Notes: generated by a model from the letters alone, not told the origin. Counted from the stretch's first letter, positions 48,826 through 57,601 are shown. The stretch is DNA of 64,000 bases from Nocardioides cavernae (GCF_016907475.1 NZ_JAFBCA010000001.1:3968001-4032000); one strand, 5' to 3'. Numbers and translations: made by a program.

Positions 48826-50856
48826 GTGACCCGACTGCTCGAGAGCTATGCCGCCGGACGGTGGTACGCCGCCTCCACGGAGGGCCACCCGCTCCTGGAC
48901 GCTGCCACCGGCGAGGAGGTCGCGCGGATCTCCAGCGCCGGCCTCGACCTCGGCGCGATGGCCCACCACGCGCGCACGGTGGGTGGGCCGGCGATCGGCG
49001 AGCTGACCTTCCACGAGCGCGCGCTGCTCCTCAAGGAGCTGGCCACGCACCTGACCGGGCTCAAGGACGAGTTCTACGAGCTCTCGCTGGCCACCGGCGC
49101 GACCCGACGCGACTCGATGATCGACATCGACGGCGGCTTCGGCACCGTGTTCAGCTACTCCTCCAAGGGGCGCCGCGAGCTGCCCAACGCCCACGTGGTG
49201 TGCGACGGCGACCTCGAGCAGCTCGGCCGCACCGGCGTCTTCCTCGGCCAGCACGTCTACACCTCGCGCCCCGGCGTCGCCGTGCAGATCAACGCCTTCA
49301 ACTTCCCCGTCTGGGGGATGCTCGAGAAGCTCGCGCCGGCCTTCATCGCCGGCCTCCCGACGATCGTGAAGCCCGCCAGCCAGACGGCCTACCTGACCGA
49401 GCTCGTGGTGCGCCGCATCGTCGAGGCGGGGATCCTGCCCGAGGGCTCGCTCCAGCTGCTCTCCGGATCGGCCGGCGACCTGCTCGACCACCTCGGCGTC
49501 CAGGACTCGGTGGCCTTCACCGGCTCCGCGCACACCGCCGGGATCCTGCGCCAGCACCCCTCGGTGCTCCACGGCGGCGTCCAGCTCCAGGTCGAGGCCG
49601 ACTCGCTCAACTGCTCGGTGCTCGGGCCCGACGTCACGTCGAGCGACCCGGAGTGGGACCTGTTCGTCAAGGGCGTCGTCACCGAGATGACCGCCAAGGC
49701 GGGACAGAAGTGCACGGCCATCCGTCGGGTCATCGTGCCGTCGGCCGTGGCCGACGAGATGACCGACGCGGTCGCAGCGAAGCTCGCGACGATCACGGTC
49801 GGCGACCCCGGCGACGAGTCCGTGCGGATGGGCCCGCTCGCCTCGCTCGGGCAGCGCGAGGAGGTCCGCAAGGCCGTCGAGGCCCTTCGATCCTCGGCCG
49901 ACGTCGTCCTCGGCGACCCGGCCGCGACCACCGGGTTCGCCGGCGACGGCGAGCGCGGCGCCTTCATGTCACCGGTGCTGCTCCGGGCCCGCGCCGGTGC
50001 GGTCGAGCCGCACGACGTCGAGCCCTTCGGTCCGGTGTCGACCGTGATGGCGTACGACAGCCTCGACGAGGCGGTCACGCTCGCCGCGCGCGGCAAGGGC
50101 TCGCTGGTCGGCTCGGTCGTCACCCACGACCCGGACGTCGCCCGCACCCTGGTGCTCGGCCTCGCGCCGTGGCACGGCCGGATCCTCGTGCTCGACCGCG
50201 ACGACGCACCCGAGTCGACGGGCCACGGCTCTCCCCTGCCGATGCTCGTGCACGGCGGCCCCGGTCGCGCCGGCGGCGGCGAGGAGCTCGGCGGCGTCCG
50301 CGGCGTGCTCCACCACATGCAGCGCTCCGCGATCCAGGCCTCCCCCGACATGCTCACCGCGATCACCGGCCGGTGGACGCGCGGCTCGCAGCGCAACGAG
50401 ACGCCCGAGCACCCCTTCCGCCACTCGCTCGCCACGCTGGAGGTCGGCGACACGATCGCCTCCGCGTCGCGGGTGATCTCGCGCGAGGACATCGACCACT
50501 TCTCCGACTTCACCGGCGACACGTTCTACGCCCACACCGACCCCGAGGCGGCGGCGCAGAACCCGCTCTTCGGCGGGATCGTCGCCCACGGCTACCTCAT
50601 CGTGTCGATGGCAGCCGGTCTGTTCGTCGACCCCGCCCCGGGCCCGGTGCTCGCCAACTTCGGCGTCGACAACCTCCGCTTCCTGACCCCGGTGAAGGCC
50701 GGCGACTCGATCCGGGTGACGCTGACCGTCAAGCAGATCACCCCGCGCTCCTCGGCCGACTACGGCGAGGTCCGCTGGGACGCGTTGGTCACCAACCAGG
50801 ACGACGAGCCCGTCGCGACGTACGACGTGCTGACACTGGTCGCCAAGGAGGCCTGA
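48826..50856 (+). CDS. paaZ: Bifunctional oxepin-CoA hydrolase / 3-oxo-5,6-dehydrosuberyl-CoA semialdehyde dehydrogenase
   Basis: A 676-residue fusion. The aldehyde dehydrogenase half (about residues 1-520) shows AFNFPVWGMLEKLAPAF, FTGSAHTA, EADSLN with the general-base Glu and AGQKCTAIRRVIVP with the catalytic Cys. The C-terminal MaoC-like hydratase (about 535-676) shows SREDIDHFSDFTGDTFYAHTDPE and GIVAHGYLIVSMAAG. It opens oxepin-CoA and oxidises the aldehyde before it can cyclise. GTG start after CCGAGGGAGA. Divergent from paaA. Confidence 0.96.
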   Translation: MTRLLESYAAGRWYAASTEGHPLLDAATGEEVARISSAGLDLGAMAHHARTVGGPAIGELTFHERALLLKELATHLTGLKDEFYELSLATGATRRDSMIDIDGGFGTVFSYSSKGRRELPNAHVVCDGDLEQLGRTGVFLGQHVYTSRPGVAVQINAFNFPVWGMLEKLAPAFIAGLPTIVKPASQTAYLTELVVRRIVEAGILPEGSLQLLSGSAGDLLDHLGVQDSVAFTGSAHTAGILRQHPSVLHGGVQLQVEADSLNCSVLGPDVTSSDPEWDLFVKGVVTEMTAKAGQKCTAIRRVIVPSAVADEMTDAVAAKLATITVGDPGDESVRMGPLASLGQREEVRKAVEALRSSADVVLGDPAATTGFAGDGERGAFMSPVLLRARAGAVEPHDVEPFGPVSTVMAYDSLDEAVTLAARGKGSLVGSVVTHDPDVARTLVLGLAPWHGRILVLDRDDAPESTGHGSPLPMLVHGGPGRAGGGEELGGVRGVLHHMQRSAIQASPDMLTAITGRWTRGSQRNETPEHPFRHSLATLEVGDTIASASRVISREDIDHFSDFTGDTFYAHTDPEAAAQNPLFGGIVAHGYLIVSMAAGLFVDPAPGPVLANFGVDNLRFLTPVKAGDSIRVTLTVKQITPRSSADYGEVRWDALVTNQDDEPVATYDVLTLVAKEA

Positions 50857-50887
50857 CCGCTCTCACTGCGCCGCACCGGGCGGTGCG

Positions 50888-51016
50888 CCACCCACATTCC
50901 GCAGCCGCGGGATGTGGGTGGGCCACCGCCCGCGGGCGCGGCGCCGCGCGACACGCGGCCAGCGGTGTCCAGACCACCTTCCGGCGGGCCGGAATGTCGC
51001 TGGGCCACCGCTCGGG
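50888..51016. repeat. Cluster of three inverted repeats after paaZ
   Basis: CCACCCACATTCC (50888-50900) pairs with GGGATGTGGGTGG (50909-50921); GCGCGGCGCCGCGC is a perfect 14-bp palindrome at 50936-50949; TTCCGGC and GCCGGAA frame a third hairpin at 50979-50994. The sequence TGGGCCACCGCYCG occurs after the first and third, suggesting a duplicated unit. No U tract follows. Confidence 0.6.
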
Positions 51017-51023
51017 CGCTCGC

Positions 51024-51029
51024 TAGCGT
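51024..51029 (+). promoter_or_regulatory. -10 element TAGCGT
   Basis: Ends 6 nt before the ATG at 51036, no ribosome site; probable leaderless mRNA. Confidence 0.45.
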
Positions 51030-51035
51030 GCCGCC

Positions 51036-51335
51036 ATGACCAGAGCCACCCAGCGCGTCATCGGGATCGTCGTCCTCCTCGTCCTCGGCATCCTCAGCCT
51101 GCCCGCGGCGGCGTCCGTCCTCGACGGCCAGGGCACGGAGAACTGGATCGTCCCGGTGCAGCTCGTCGCGATGGCGGCGATCGGCGCCGCGGTCACCATC
51201 GCGCTCCCCGGGCTGGCCCGCGAGGGCGCGACCACCGGGCGCCGGGCGATGACCGGTGCCTGGTGGGGCCTGCTGGCCGCGGCCGTGGGGGTGGTCGTCT
51301 TCTGGCTGCTGCTCAGCGGCTTCGGTGGTGCGTGA
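51036..51335 (+). CDS. Small three-helix membrane protein, unknown function
   Basis: A 99-residue protein with three hydrophobic helices: GIVVLLVLGILSLPAAASVL, VPVQLVAMAAIGAAVTIAL and GLLAAAVGVVVFWLLLSGF. Between helices 1 and 2 lies DGQGTENWIVP; a basic loop follows helix 2. No family is recognised. The TAGCGT box supports the ATG and independent expression. Confidence 0.7.
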   Translation: MTRATQRVIGIVVLLVLGILSLPAAASVLDGQGTENWIVPVQLVAMAAIGAAVTIALPGLAREGATTGRRAMTGAWWGLLAAAVGVVVFWLLLSGFGGA

Positions 51336-51354
51336 GGGCCCGGCGCCCTCCCGG

Positions 51355-51360
51355 TAGGTT
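51355..51360 (+). promoter_or_regulatory. -10 element TAGGTT
   Basis: Ends 6 nt before the ATG at 51367; probable leaderless mRNA. Confidence 0.45.
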
Positions 51361-51366
51361 GCGGTC

Positions 51367-51585
51367 ATGGCACAGAAGAAGTCCTGGGGCGACATGACGC
51401 CCACGCAGAAGAAGATCGTCGCGGTGGCCGGGATCGTCGAGGTCGCCGTCACCGCGTGGTGCGCCAGGGACCTCAAGCAGCGCCCCGCCGAGCTCGTGCG
51501 CGGACCCAAGCTGCTGTGGGTGCCGGCCCTCTCGGTGCAGCCGGTCGGCCCACTCGCCTACCTACTGGTGGGCCGCAAGCGCTGA
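51367..51585 (+). CDS. PLDc_N-like small membrane protein
   Basis: A 72-residue protein. A basic head (MAQKKSWGDMTPTQKK) is followed by a helix IVAVAGIVEVAVTAWCARDL and a second, KLLWVPALSVQPVGPLAYLLVGRKR, whose pattern W-P...PVGPLAYLLVGR matches the second half of PLDc_N modules. The function of such short proteins is unknown. TAGGTT supports the start. Confidence 0.72.
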   Translation: MAQKKSWGDMTPTQKKIVAVAGIVEVAVTAWCARDLKQRPAELVRGPKLLWVPALSVQPVGPLAYLLVGRKR

Positions 51586-51678
51586 CGCATCGGTGACCCT
51601 CGGCCCCCACCTCCGGGACCTCGTGCCCTGACGTACGCCGGTCGCGCGTCGCAGGCTGGTGTCGAGGAGGCGAGCGAC

Positions 51679-52323
51679 ATGAGGCGCACGATCGTCGCGG
51701 CTGTGGTCGCGGCTGCCCTGGTGGGCGCGGGAGCGGGCGCCGCGGTGACGGCGCACGACGACGACGGCTGGCCGCAGCCGATGATGTCCGAGGGCCGCCT
51801 CGTCGGGCACCTGGGCGGCCAGCAAGGCGGGCTCGGTGGCCACATGGCCGGCTTCGCGACCGGGCACCACCTGTCCGCTGCGAGCGAGCAGGAGTACCTC
51901 GCCGAGATGGTGGCCCACCACCAGGAGGCGATCGACGCGGCGCGCGAGCTGCGTCGGTCCGACCGCGCGACCATGCGCCGCTTTGGCGAGAGGATCGTCG
52001 AGGCGCAGTCGGCCCAGGTCGCGCAGATGGAGTCCTGGCTGGCGGAGTGGTATCCCGGCGACTCCACGGACGTGGACTACGAGCCGATGATGCGCGACCT
52101 CACCGGGCTCACCGGTGATCGCCTCGACCGGACGTTCCTGGAGGACATGGTCGGGCACCACATGGCGGCGGTGATGATGTCGCAGCACGGGCTGGCGTCA
52201 CCGCTGTTCGACCACGACGAGGTCGCCGTCCTGGCCGTGGACATCCGCAACGACCAGCACGCCGAGATCCTCCGGATGCGCGCCTGGTTGCGCGACTGGT
52301 TCGGCGTCCGCTCGATGCGCTGA
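51679..52323 (+). CDS. DUF305 protein, exported
   Basis: A 214-residue protein. Residues 1-25 form a signal peptide or anchor (IVAAVVAAALVGAGAGAAV). Two ferritin-like DUF305 helical repeats follow: EYLAEMVAHHQEAIDAARELRR and FLEDMVGHHMAAVMMSQHGLA, each with a conserved His-His pair, and DIRNDQHAEILRMRAWL near the end. Members of this family are linked to metal (often copper) handling outside the membrane; that role is by family only. It is single-gene. Confidence 0.85.
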   Translation: MRRTIVAAVVAAALVGAGAGAAVTAHDDDGWPQPMMSEGRLVGHLGGQQGGLGGHMAGFATGHHLSAASEQEYLAEMVAHHQEAIDAARELRRSDRATMRRFGERIVEAQSAQVAQMESWLAEWYPGDSTDVDYEPMMRDLTGLTGDRLDRTFLEDMVGHHMAAVMMSQHGLASPLFDHDEVAVLAVDIRNDQHAEILRMRAWLRDWFGVRSMR

Positions 52324-52368
52324 CCGGCACTGGTCTGGATCACGAGGCAGGGGGCCGTCGCGGGACCC

Positions 52369-52374
52369 TACGCT
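52369..52374 (+). promoter_or_regulatory. -10 element TACGCT
   Basis: Ends 5 nt before the ATG at 52380; probable leaderless mRNA. Confidence 0.4.
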
Positions 52375-52379
52375 GATCC

Positions 52380-52694
52380 ATGGACCGACCTCGCCTGAGG
52401 TTCTGGCTGACGCTGGGACTGGGCCTGCTGTACGTCGCGGCGGGCATCGCGGAGTCCGTCCGTGCCGTGACGTCCGGCGACGGAGGGCTGTGGTTCTGGT
52501 TCGGCACCCTGGTCGGCGGGGGTGCGCTGGTGCTCTCCGGCATGGTCGCGTCCTCCCGTCACCCCAACGTCGGGCGCACCCTCATCTGCGTGGGCAGCAT
52601 GATGGGCGTCCTCGCGACGGGGTGGACCCTGGTGGTCCCGCTGATCGCGGTGGCGGTCGTGGTGCTCAACATCCAGAAGCCGACGACGGACTGA
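52380..52694 (+). CDS. Small membrane protein, unknown function
   Basis: A 104-residue protein with three or four hydrophobic segments: FWLTLGLGLLYVAAGIAESV, GLWFWFGTLVGGGALVLSGM and VGSMMGVLATGWTLVVPLIAVAVVVLNI. A basic RHPNVGRTL loop sits between the second and third. No family is recognised. It is convergent with the next gene and expressed alone. Confidence 0.68.
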   Translation: MDRPRLRFWLTLGLGLLYVAAGIAESVRAVTSGDGGLWFWFGTLVGGGALVLSGMVASSRHPNVGRTLICVGSMMGVLATGWTLVVPLIAVAVVVLNIQKPTTD

Positions 52695-52703
52695 GCCCGC
52701 CGG

Positions 52704-53360
52704 TCACCCGCTGTAGGGGACCTCGCTGCGCCAGTCGGCGTCATCCGTCGCGACCGCGTCCCAGATCGCATCGGCGACCCGGTCGGGGGTGAACGCGCCC
52801 TCGCGCGCGAGCGCCCCGCGCACGGTGACCGAGACGGCGCGGATCCCGTCGTCGGACAGGGTCTTGTCGATGCTGTGGACGAGGTTGCGCACCCCGGCTT
52901 TCTGCACCCCCAGCGACGCCGCGCGCTCCGACGGATCGTCCGCCGCCATGCTGCCGGTGACGCTGATCCGCCCGCCGGCGGACATGAAGGGGCGCGCCGC
53001 CTGGACGGTGGTCAGGAGGGCGCCCACCCCGAGCGCGACGTCCTCGACGAGCTCGGCGACCGTGAGGGACAGGGGGTCCTTCTCGCGGAAGGCGCTGGGG
53101 TTGAAGTGCAGGACGTCGATGCGCCCGGTGTGCTCACCGAAGCGGCGTACGGCATCACGCGCCGCCTGCTCGTCGGTGACGTCGACACACGCATGGCCGA
53201 CGGTGGCGCCGCGAGCGCCGAGGTCCGCGGCGAGCTGGTCGAGCACCTGCTGGTCCTGGCCGAGGAGCGCCACGTCGTAGCCCTCGTCAGCGAAGCGGCG
53301 CGCGACCGACGCGCTCACGCCCGGCCCGGCACCCACCACCACCACTACTGGTCTGCTCAT
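52704..53360 (-). CDS. Short-chain dehydrogenase-like protein with altered active site
   Basis: A 218-residue SDR-fold protein. VVVVVGAGPGVSASVARRFADEG is the cofactor loop in GxGxGxx form and VDVTDEQ the adenine site. After ISVTGSMAADDPSERAASLGVQKAG the usual YxxxK is not clear: Lys is present, but the Tyr place reads SLGVQK. It may use another residue or be nonclassical. A TAGACA box 6 nt before the ATG fits a leaderless mRNA. Confidence 0.8.
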   Translation of the reverse strand: MSRPVVVVVGAGPGVSASVARRFADEGYDVALLGQDQQVLDQLAADLGARGATVGHACVDVTDEQAARDAVRRFGEHTGRIDVLHFNPSAFREKDPLSLTVAELVEDVALGVGALLTTVQAARPFMSAGGRISVTGSMAADDPSERAASLGVQKAGVRNLVHSIDKTLSDDGIRAVSVTVRGALAREGAFTPDRVADAIWDAVATDDADWRSEVPYSG

Positions 53361-53366
53361 GGGTCG

Positions 53367-53372
53367 TGTCTA
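53367..53372 (-). promoter_or_regulatory. -10 element TAGACA
   Basis: Minus-strand box ending 6 nt before the SDR ATG at 53360. Confidence 0.4.
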
Positions 53373-53399
53373 CCGCACCTTCGGATGCCCCGGGAGACC

Positions 53400-53972
53400 T
53401 CAGGAGGACGGGCGCGGGATCACCGTCAGGACCCGCTCGGTGTGCAGGCGGAACTCCTGCATGAAGTCGGTGAGGATCTGGGCGAGCCCGTCGTCCGACA
53501 CCTCGCCGTCGTCGGCGATGGCACCGGGCTTCAGGTGGATGTAGGCCTCGGGTGCCGTCATCTGCCGGGCATTGCAGAAGCTCAGCACTCCGCGGAGGCT
53601 CTGCTGCGCCACGGCCGTGCCGATCGAACCGATCGACGCGCCGATCACGGCCGCGGGCATGTGGTCGAACGAGTTCTGGCCCCACGGCCGCGACGCCCAG
53701 TCGATGGCGTTCTTGAGAGCACCGGGGATCGAGCGGTTGTACTCCGGCGTCACGAAGAGCACGCCGTCGCACGCCGCAAGCGCGTCCTTGAGCGCCTGGG
53801 CCTCGGGCGGGTAGGCGGCGTCGTGGTCGGGGCTGTAGAGCGGGAGATCCCGGATCGGGATCTCGGTGAACTTCATGTCGCGCGGTGCGAGCGCGACGAG
53901 CGCCTTGCTCAGCGTGCGGTTGATCGAGGTCGACGACAGGCTGCCGACGAAGTAGCCGATCTGGTAGGTCAT
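53400..53972 (-). CDS. NADPH-dependent FMN reductase
   Basis: A 190-residue flavodoxin-fold reductase of the NADPH:FMN (SsuE/ChrR-like) group. The phosphate loop GSLSSTSINRTLSKALVAL and the family motif FVTPEYNRSIPGALKNAIDWASRPWG are complete; AAVIGASIGSIGTAVAQQSLR continues the fold. It would reduce free FMN or quinone-like compounds and protect against oxidative stress. GAGGGG before the ATG at 53972 marks a normal ribosome site. Confidence 0.93.
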   Translation of the reverse strand: MTYQIGYFVGSLSSTSINRTLSKALVALAPRDMKFTEIPIRDLPLYSPDHDAAYPPEAQALKDALAACDGVLFVTPEYNRSIPGALKNAIDWASRPWGQNSFDHMPAAVIGASIGSIGTAVAQQSLRGVLSFCNARQMTAPEAYIHLKPGAIADDGEVSDDGLAQILTDFMQEFRLHTERVLTVIPRPSS

Positions 53973-53983
53973 GTCGATTCCCC

Positions 53984-54193
53984 TCAACGAGAAGATCGGT
54001 TGTCCTGCTCCGGAGGGTTGTGCCGCGGTGCGGCGTTGGGGCCCTGTGTGCCCTCCTGGGTCGTTCCGGACTCTCCGTCCGGCTGGGCGGCGACGGAGTC
54101 TCCGGGACTGATGGGCGTGGGCTCGTCGCCCTCGGGAGCCAGCTCCGAGACCTGGCCGTCCTGCTCCTCCGGCGCGTCGTGGTCGTGCGTCAT
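53984..54193 (-). CDS. Small acidic protein, unknown function
   Basis: A 69-residue, Pro/Asp/Glu/Gln-rich protein (THDHDAPEEQDGQVSELAPE) with no hydrophobic core, probably disordered. AGGAGG lies 6 nt before the ATG at 54193, which supports translation. It ends 11 bp before the FMN reductase start, so they may share an mRNA. No family recognised. Confidence 0.55.
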   Translation of the reverse strand: MTHDHDAPEEQDGQVSELAPEGDEPTPISPGDSVAAQPDGESGTTQEGTQGPNAAPRHNPPEQDNRSSR

Positions 54194-54291
54194 GCGGACC
54201 TCCTGGTGGAGTCGGGAAAGCCTCCACGCAATCACCGTACGCTCGCTCGCGGCTCACCTGAGCGGGTGGTGGCCGGGGTCAGGGCGCTGGC

Positions 54292-54297
54292 TACCGT
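54292..54297 (+). promoter_or_regulatory. -10 element TACCGT
   Basis: Ends 6 nt before the ATG at 54304; probable leaderless mRNA. Confidence 0.5.
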
Positions 54298-54303
54298 CGA
54301 GCG

Positions 54304-55290
54304 ATGACCCGCTTCGGATACACCCTGATGACCGAGCAGAGCGGCCCGCGCGAGCTGGTGTCGTACGCCGTCGCCGCCGAGCGGGCCGGCTTCGACTTCG
54401 AGGTGATGAGCGACCACTTCTCGCCGTGGCTCACCGAGCAGGGGCACGCGCCGTACGCCTGGACGACCCTCGGTGCGGTCGCGCAGGCCACCGAGCGCGT
54501 GGGCCTGATGACGTACGTGACGTGCCCGACACTGCGCTACCACCCCGCAGTCGTCGCCCAGAAGGCCGCGACGCTGCAGATCCTCGCCGAGGGACGGTTC
54601 ACCCTCGGCCTCGGCAGCGGCGAGAACCTCAACGAGCACGTCGTGGGCGAGGGTTGGCCGGCGATCGCCGAGCGGCAGGACATGCTCGCCGAGGCGATCG
54701 AGGTCATCCGATCCCTGCACACCGGTGAGCTCGTTGACCACCGCGGCGACTTCTTCCAGGTCGACTCCGCCCGCATCTGGGACCTTCCCGAGGAGGGCGT
54801 CGACATCGGCGTCGCCGTCGCCGGCGCCCGGGCGATCGAGCGGTTCGCGCCGTTGGCCGACCACCTCGTCGCCGTCGAGCCCAGGGCCGACATCGTCGAG
54901 ACCTGGAACGGCGTCGACGGCGCCCCGCGCATCGGCGGTGACGCTCGTGCGGTGGGCCAGATCCCGATCTGCTGGGACCCCGACGAGGACGCCGCGGTCG
55001 CGCGGGCCCACGAGCAGTTCCGCTGGTTCGGCGGCGGCTGGTCGGTCAACGCCGACCTGCCCACCCCGGCCGGCTTCTCCGGCGCGACGACGTACGTCCG
55101 ACCCGAGGACGTCGCGGAGTCCATCCCGTGCGGACCCGATCTCGACAAGGTCGTCGAGGCGGTCTCGGCCTACTGGGAGGCCGGGTTCACCGACGTCGCC
55201 CTCGTGCAGGTCGGCGACGAGGGCCAGGACCGGTTCATCAGCGAGGCGGCCGGCCCGCTGCTCGAGAAGCTGCGGGCGGCCGCCCCGTGA
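54304..55290 (+). CDS. F420-dependent LLM-class oxidoreductase (TIGR03557-like)
   Basis: A 328-residue luciferase-fold enzyme: RFGYTLMTEQSGPRELVSYA, MSDHFSPWLTEQGHAPYAWTTLGAVAQATERVGLMTYVTCP and LGLGSGENLNEHVVGEGWP are the typical blocks of the TIGR03557 group near F420-dependent glucose-6-phosphate dehydrogenase. F420, not FMN, is the likely cofactor. The substrate is unknown. The ATG is supported by TACCGT. Confidence 0.9.
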   Translation: MTRFGYTLMTEQSGPRELVSYAVAAERAGFDFEVMSDHFSPWLTEQGHAPYAWTTLGAVAQATERVGLMTYVTCPTLRYHPAVVAQKAATLQILAEGRFTLGLGSGENLNEHVVGEGWPAIAERQDMLAEAIEVIRSLHTGELVDHRGDFFQVDSARIWDLPEEGVDIGVAVAGARAIERFAPLADHLVAVEPRADIVETWNGVDGAPRIGGDARAVGQIPICWDPDEDAAVARAHEQFRWFGGGWSVNADLPTPAGFSGATTYVRPEDVAESIPCGPDLDKVVEAVSAYWEAGFTDVALVQVGDEGQDRFISEAAGPLLEKLRAAAP

Positions 55291-55293
55291 GGT

Positions 55294-56880
55294 TCAGCTG
55301 AGCTCGTCGCCGTACTGCTGGGCAAGGCTGTTCATGAACAACAGCTCGGGGTCGCGCTCGGACTTCAACGCGAAGAACGAGTCGATCTGCGGGTACCCGC
55401 GTTCGAGGTCGGCCCGCGAGTAGTGCTGCTGGTAGGGCAGGTAGAACGTGCCACCGTGCGCGAGCGCGGGCGCGACGAGCCGCCGAGTCAGGTCGGCCAT
55501 GTCGGCGTGACCGGCCGAGGAGACCTCCTGGCTCAGGTAGAGCACGACCGAGAGCCGGTGGTCGGGTGCGTAGCTCAGCAATGTCTCGGACCTCTCGACC
55601 GACCGGATCGAGGCACTCAGCAGCTGGGCGTCGTGGGCGCGCAGCTCGACGCGGGCATCGGCGAGGAACCCGGCCAGCTCCTCAGGCGGGAGGAAGTACT
55701 CATGAAGCACGTCGGTGTACTGGGCGAGGTCGTTGTCCAGCAGCATCAGGCCGTTGTAGAGGCTCTGGTTGCGCGAGACCAGGCAGGCCTCGGCCGCGCG
55801 GAGGGCAGCGTTGCGCGAGGTCTCGCACCGACGCAGGTGCGGCAGCAGGTGCCGCTGCGCGGACCACTTGACCCGCTGGCCGATCCTCCCGGTCCGCGCG
55901 ACGTTGAGCACGAGACGAGCCACCCGCGAGTCTTGGTCTGCGTGCAGTGGCGGAACGGTCACGGCGGGGCCGTCGACGCGGCGGTAGCTGTACAGGATCA
56001 CCTCGTCGAGGAAGCTTCCGGGTGACGTGGACAGGTGGCCGTACATCATCCGGACGTCGTCGTCCGGAACCAGCTCCTCCTCGAAGACACGGGCGACGTC
56101 GGCGGTGGGGACCAGCCGTTGCTCGAAGCGGTAGACCTCGTCCGGCACGGTCTCCAGCTCGACCTCGACGATCACGCCGAAGAGCCCGTAGCCACCGATG
56201 GCGGCTCGGAACAGCTGCGGGTCCGCGTCGCGGCTGACCCGGTGCGCGATGCCGTCCGCGGTGACGATGAGCAACGACCTGACTGTCGGGGCGAGGCTGC
56301 CGGTGCGGAAGTCGGCGCCGTGCGCGTTGACCGACACTGTGCCGCCCACGCTGAGGATGTCGATCCCCGGCATCGCGGCGACCGACAGACCTTCGTCGTG
56401 GAGTGCCTCGAGCACGTGCTTCCACGGAGCGCCGGCGCCCACGCGGACCGTGCCGCGGTCGGCGTCGACCGCCGTCGACGACATGCCGGTCATGTCCAGG
56501 ACGAGGCCGCCGGGGTAGGACGCCTGTCCGCCCATGCTGTGCCGGGTGCCGCCGACGGCGACCTTGAGGCCGTGGTCGCGGGCGTACGACAGAGCCTCCT
56601 GCACCTCGGTGACCGACGTGGGCCGTACGACGCCGTGCACCGGGACGGCATTCACGCAGCTCGCGTCGTTGACCGTCCCCCCGCGCTGCACGAGCCCGGC
56701 GAACGGGGCGTCGATGCGGTGCGCGACCTCGGGTGAGGCGGGCCGCACCTGGACGAGGCAGTCCCTGCTGCCGTCACCGACGGTGGACCAGTGGTCGATC
56801 GTCTGCAGGCAGAGCACGAGCAGGACGAGCAGCACCGCCCGCGCGTACCAGACCCGAACCGTCGGTCGTCGTGTCCTCAT
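55294..56880 (-). CDS. Membrane-anchored FAD-binding oxidase (aldonolactone oxidase-like)
   Basis: A 528-residue PCMH-type flavoprotein. After one N-terminal helix (VLLVLLVLCLQTIDHW), residues about 80-260 bind FAD: SYARDHGLKVAVGGTRHSMGGQASYPGGLVLDMTGMS and GIDILSVGGTVSVNAHGADF. There is no RSGGH-type covalent His, but the segment VGGTRHSMGG has a His in its place. The C-terminal part ends PQIDSFFALKSERDPELLFMN, like sugar-lactone oxidases (ALO domain). It would face outward. ATG 56880 preferred. Confidence 0.85.
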   Translation of the reverse strand: MRTRRPTVRVWYARAVLLVLLVLCLQTIDHWSTVGDGSRDCLVQVRPASPEVAHRIDAPFAGLVQRGGTVNDASCVNAVPVHGVVRPTSVTEVQEALSYARDHGLKVAVGGTRHSMGGQASYPGGLVLDMTGMSSTAVDADRGTVRVGAGAPWKHVLEALHDEGLSVAAMPGIDILSVGGTVSVNAHGADFRTGSLAPTVRSLLIVTADGIAHRVSRDADPQLFRAAIGGYGLFGVIVEVELETVPDEVYRFEQRLVPTADVARVFEEELVPDDDVRMMYGHLSTSPGSFLDEVILYSYRRVDGPAVTVPPLHADQDSRVARLVLNVARTGRIGQRVKWSAQRHLLPHLRRCETSRNAALRAAEACLVSRNQSLYNGLMLLDNDLAQYTDVLHEYFLPPEELAGFLADARVELRAHDAQLLSASIRSVERSETLLSYAPDHRLSVVLYLSQEVSSAGHADMADLTRRLVAPALAHGGTFYLPYQQHYSRADLERGYPQIDSFFALKSERDPELLFMNSLAQQYGDELS

Positions 56881-56913
56881 GCCCCGAGGGGACACCCTGG
56901 GATCCCCCGACCG

Positions 56914-56937
56914 CATGAGGTCGGGGGCTCAGGCCGA
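56914..56937 (-). terminator. Hairpin terminator after the NAD(P)-binding gene
   Basis: CCCCCGACC and GGTCGGGGG, a perfect 9-bp stem with a 6-nt loop, 14 bp after the minus-strand gene at 56951 and before the oxidase gene. No U tract, as in many high-GC actinobacteria. Confidence 0.55.
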
Positions 56938-56950
56938 TGGCCCGTCAGAG

Positions 56951-57601
56951 TCAGCTGATCGCGGTGAACCGGCTCCGGCGGTGCGCCGGCGTCTCGATCT
57001 CGTCGAGGATCGCCAGCGCGAGGTCGTCGGCCGAGATCGTCGACGCGCCGTCGGCGTCGCGCAGCAGCACGTCGCCGCCGAGGACGTACGCACCCTTCGA
57101 CTCCGTGCCGAGCCACGAGCCGAAGTCGGCAGGCGGGCTGACGTAGAACCAGTCGAGCGACTCCGGGCTGTCCTGGCAGAGCGCGAACGTGTCGAGACCG
57201 GTCTGCACCTCGGGCTTCACCTCGTCGGGAATATGGTCCTTGGTGACGTCCCACAGGCGCGGTCCGCCCTCCTCGGCGAGCAGGGAGGACGCGCCGCCGA
57301 CGTAGCCGAGGCGCGTCGGGGTGCCGGCCAGGCGTGCGATGAGCTCCTCGACGACGCCCTCGACCTTGCCGGCCATGTCGCCGCGGGGTGACAGCGCGAC
57401 GAGCACGACGTCGCTGCCGGCGGTGGTGCCCTCGAGGACGTCGGCGTCGAGCACGGAGCCTTCGACGTAGTCCGCTCCGGCGACCGGCGAGGACGGTGCC
57501 GTACGACTCACTGCCGTCACGTCGTGCCCGCGCTTGCGCGCCTCCGCGACGACCGCCGCGCCTACATATCCGTTGCCGCCGAGGACGGTGATGCGTGCCA
57601 T
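56951..57601 (-). CDS. NAD(P)-binding protein, YwnB/BVR-B-like atypical SDR
   Basis: A 216-residue Rossmann protein: ITVLGGNGYVGAAVVAEARKRGHDVTAVSR has the GGNGxxG loop and an Arg typical for NADPH; DYVEGSVLDAD and VALSPRGDMAG follow. The C-terminus (YVLGGDVLLRDADGASTISADDLALAILDE) matches the flavin-reductase/YwnB-like group. Substrate unknown. Start at ATG 57601, 32 bp after the LLM gene, so possibly co-transcribed. Confidence 0.85.
   Translation of the reverse strand: MARITVLGGNGYVGAAVVAEARKRGHDVTAVSRTAPSSPVAGADYVEGSVLDADVLEGTTAGSDVVLVALSPRGDMAGKVEGVVEELIARLAGTPTRLGYVGGASSLLAEEGGPRLWDVTKDHIPDEVKPEVQTGLDTFALCQDSPESLDWFYVSPPADFGSWLGTESKGAYVLGGDVLLRDADGASTISADDLALAILDEIETPAHRRSRFTAIS

Noticed and set aside
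50857..51035. Small gene in the gap after paaZ
   Set aside because: No frame has a start with either a ribosome site or a -10 box, and the DNA is taken up by inverted repeats.
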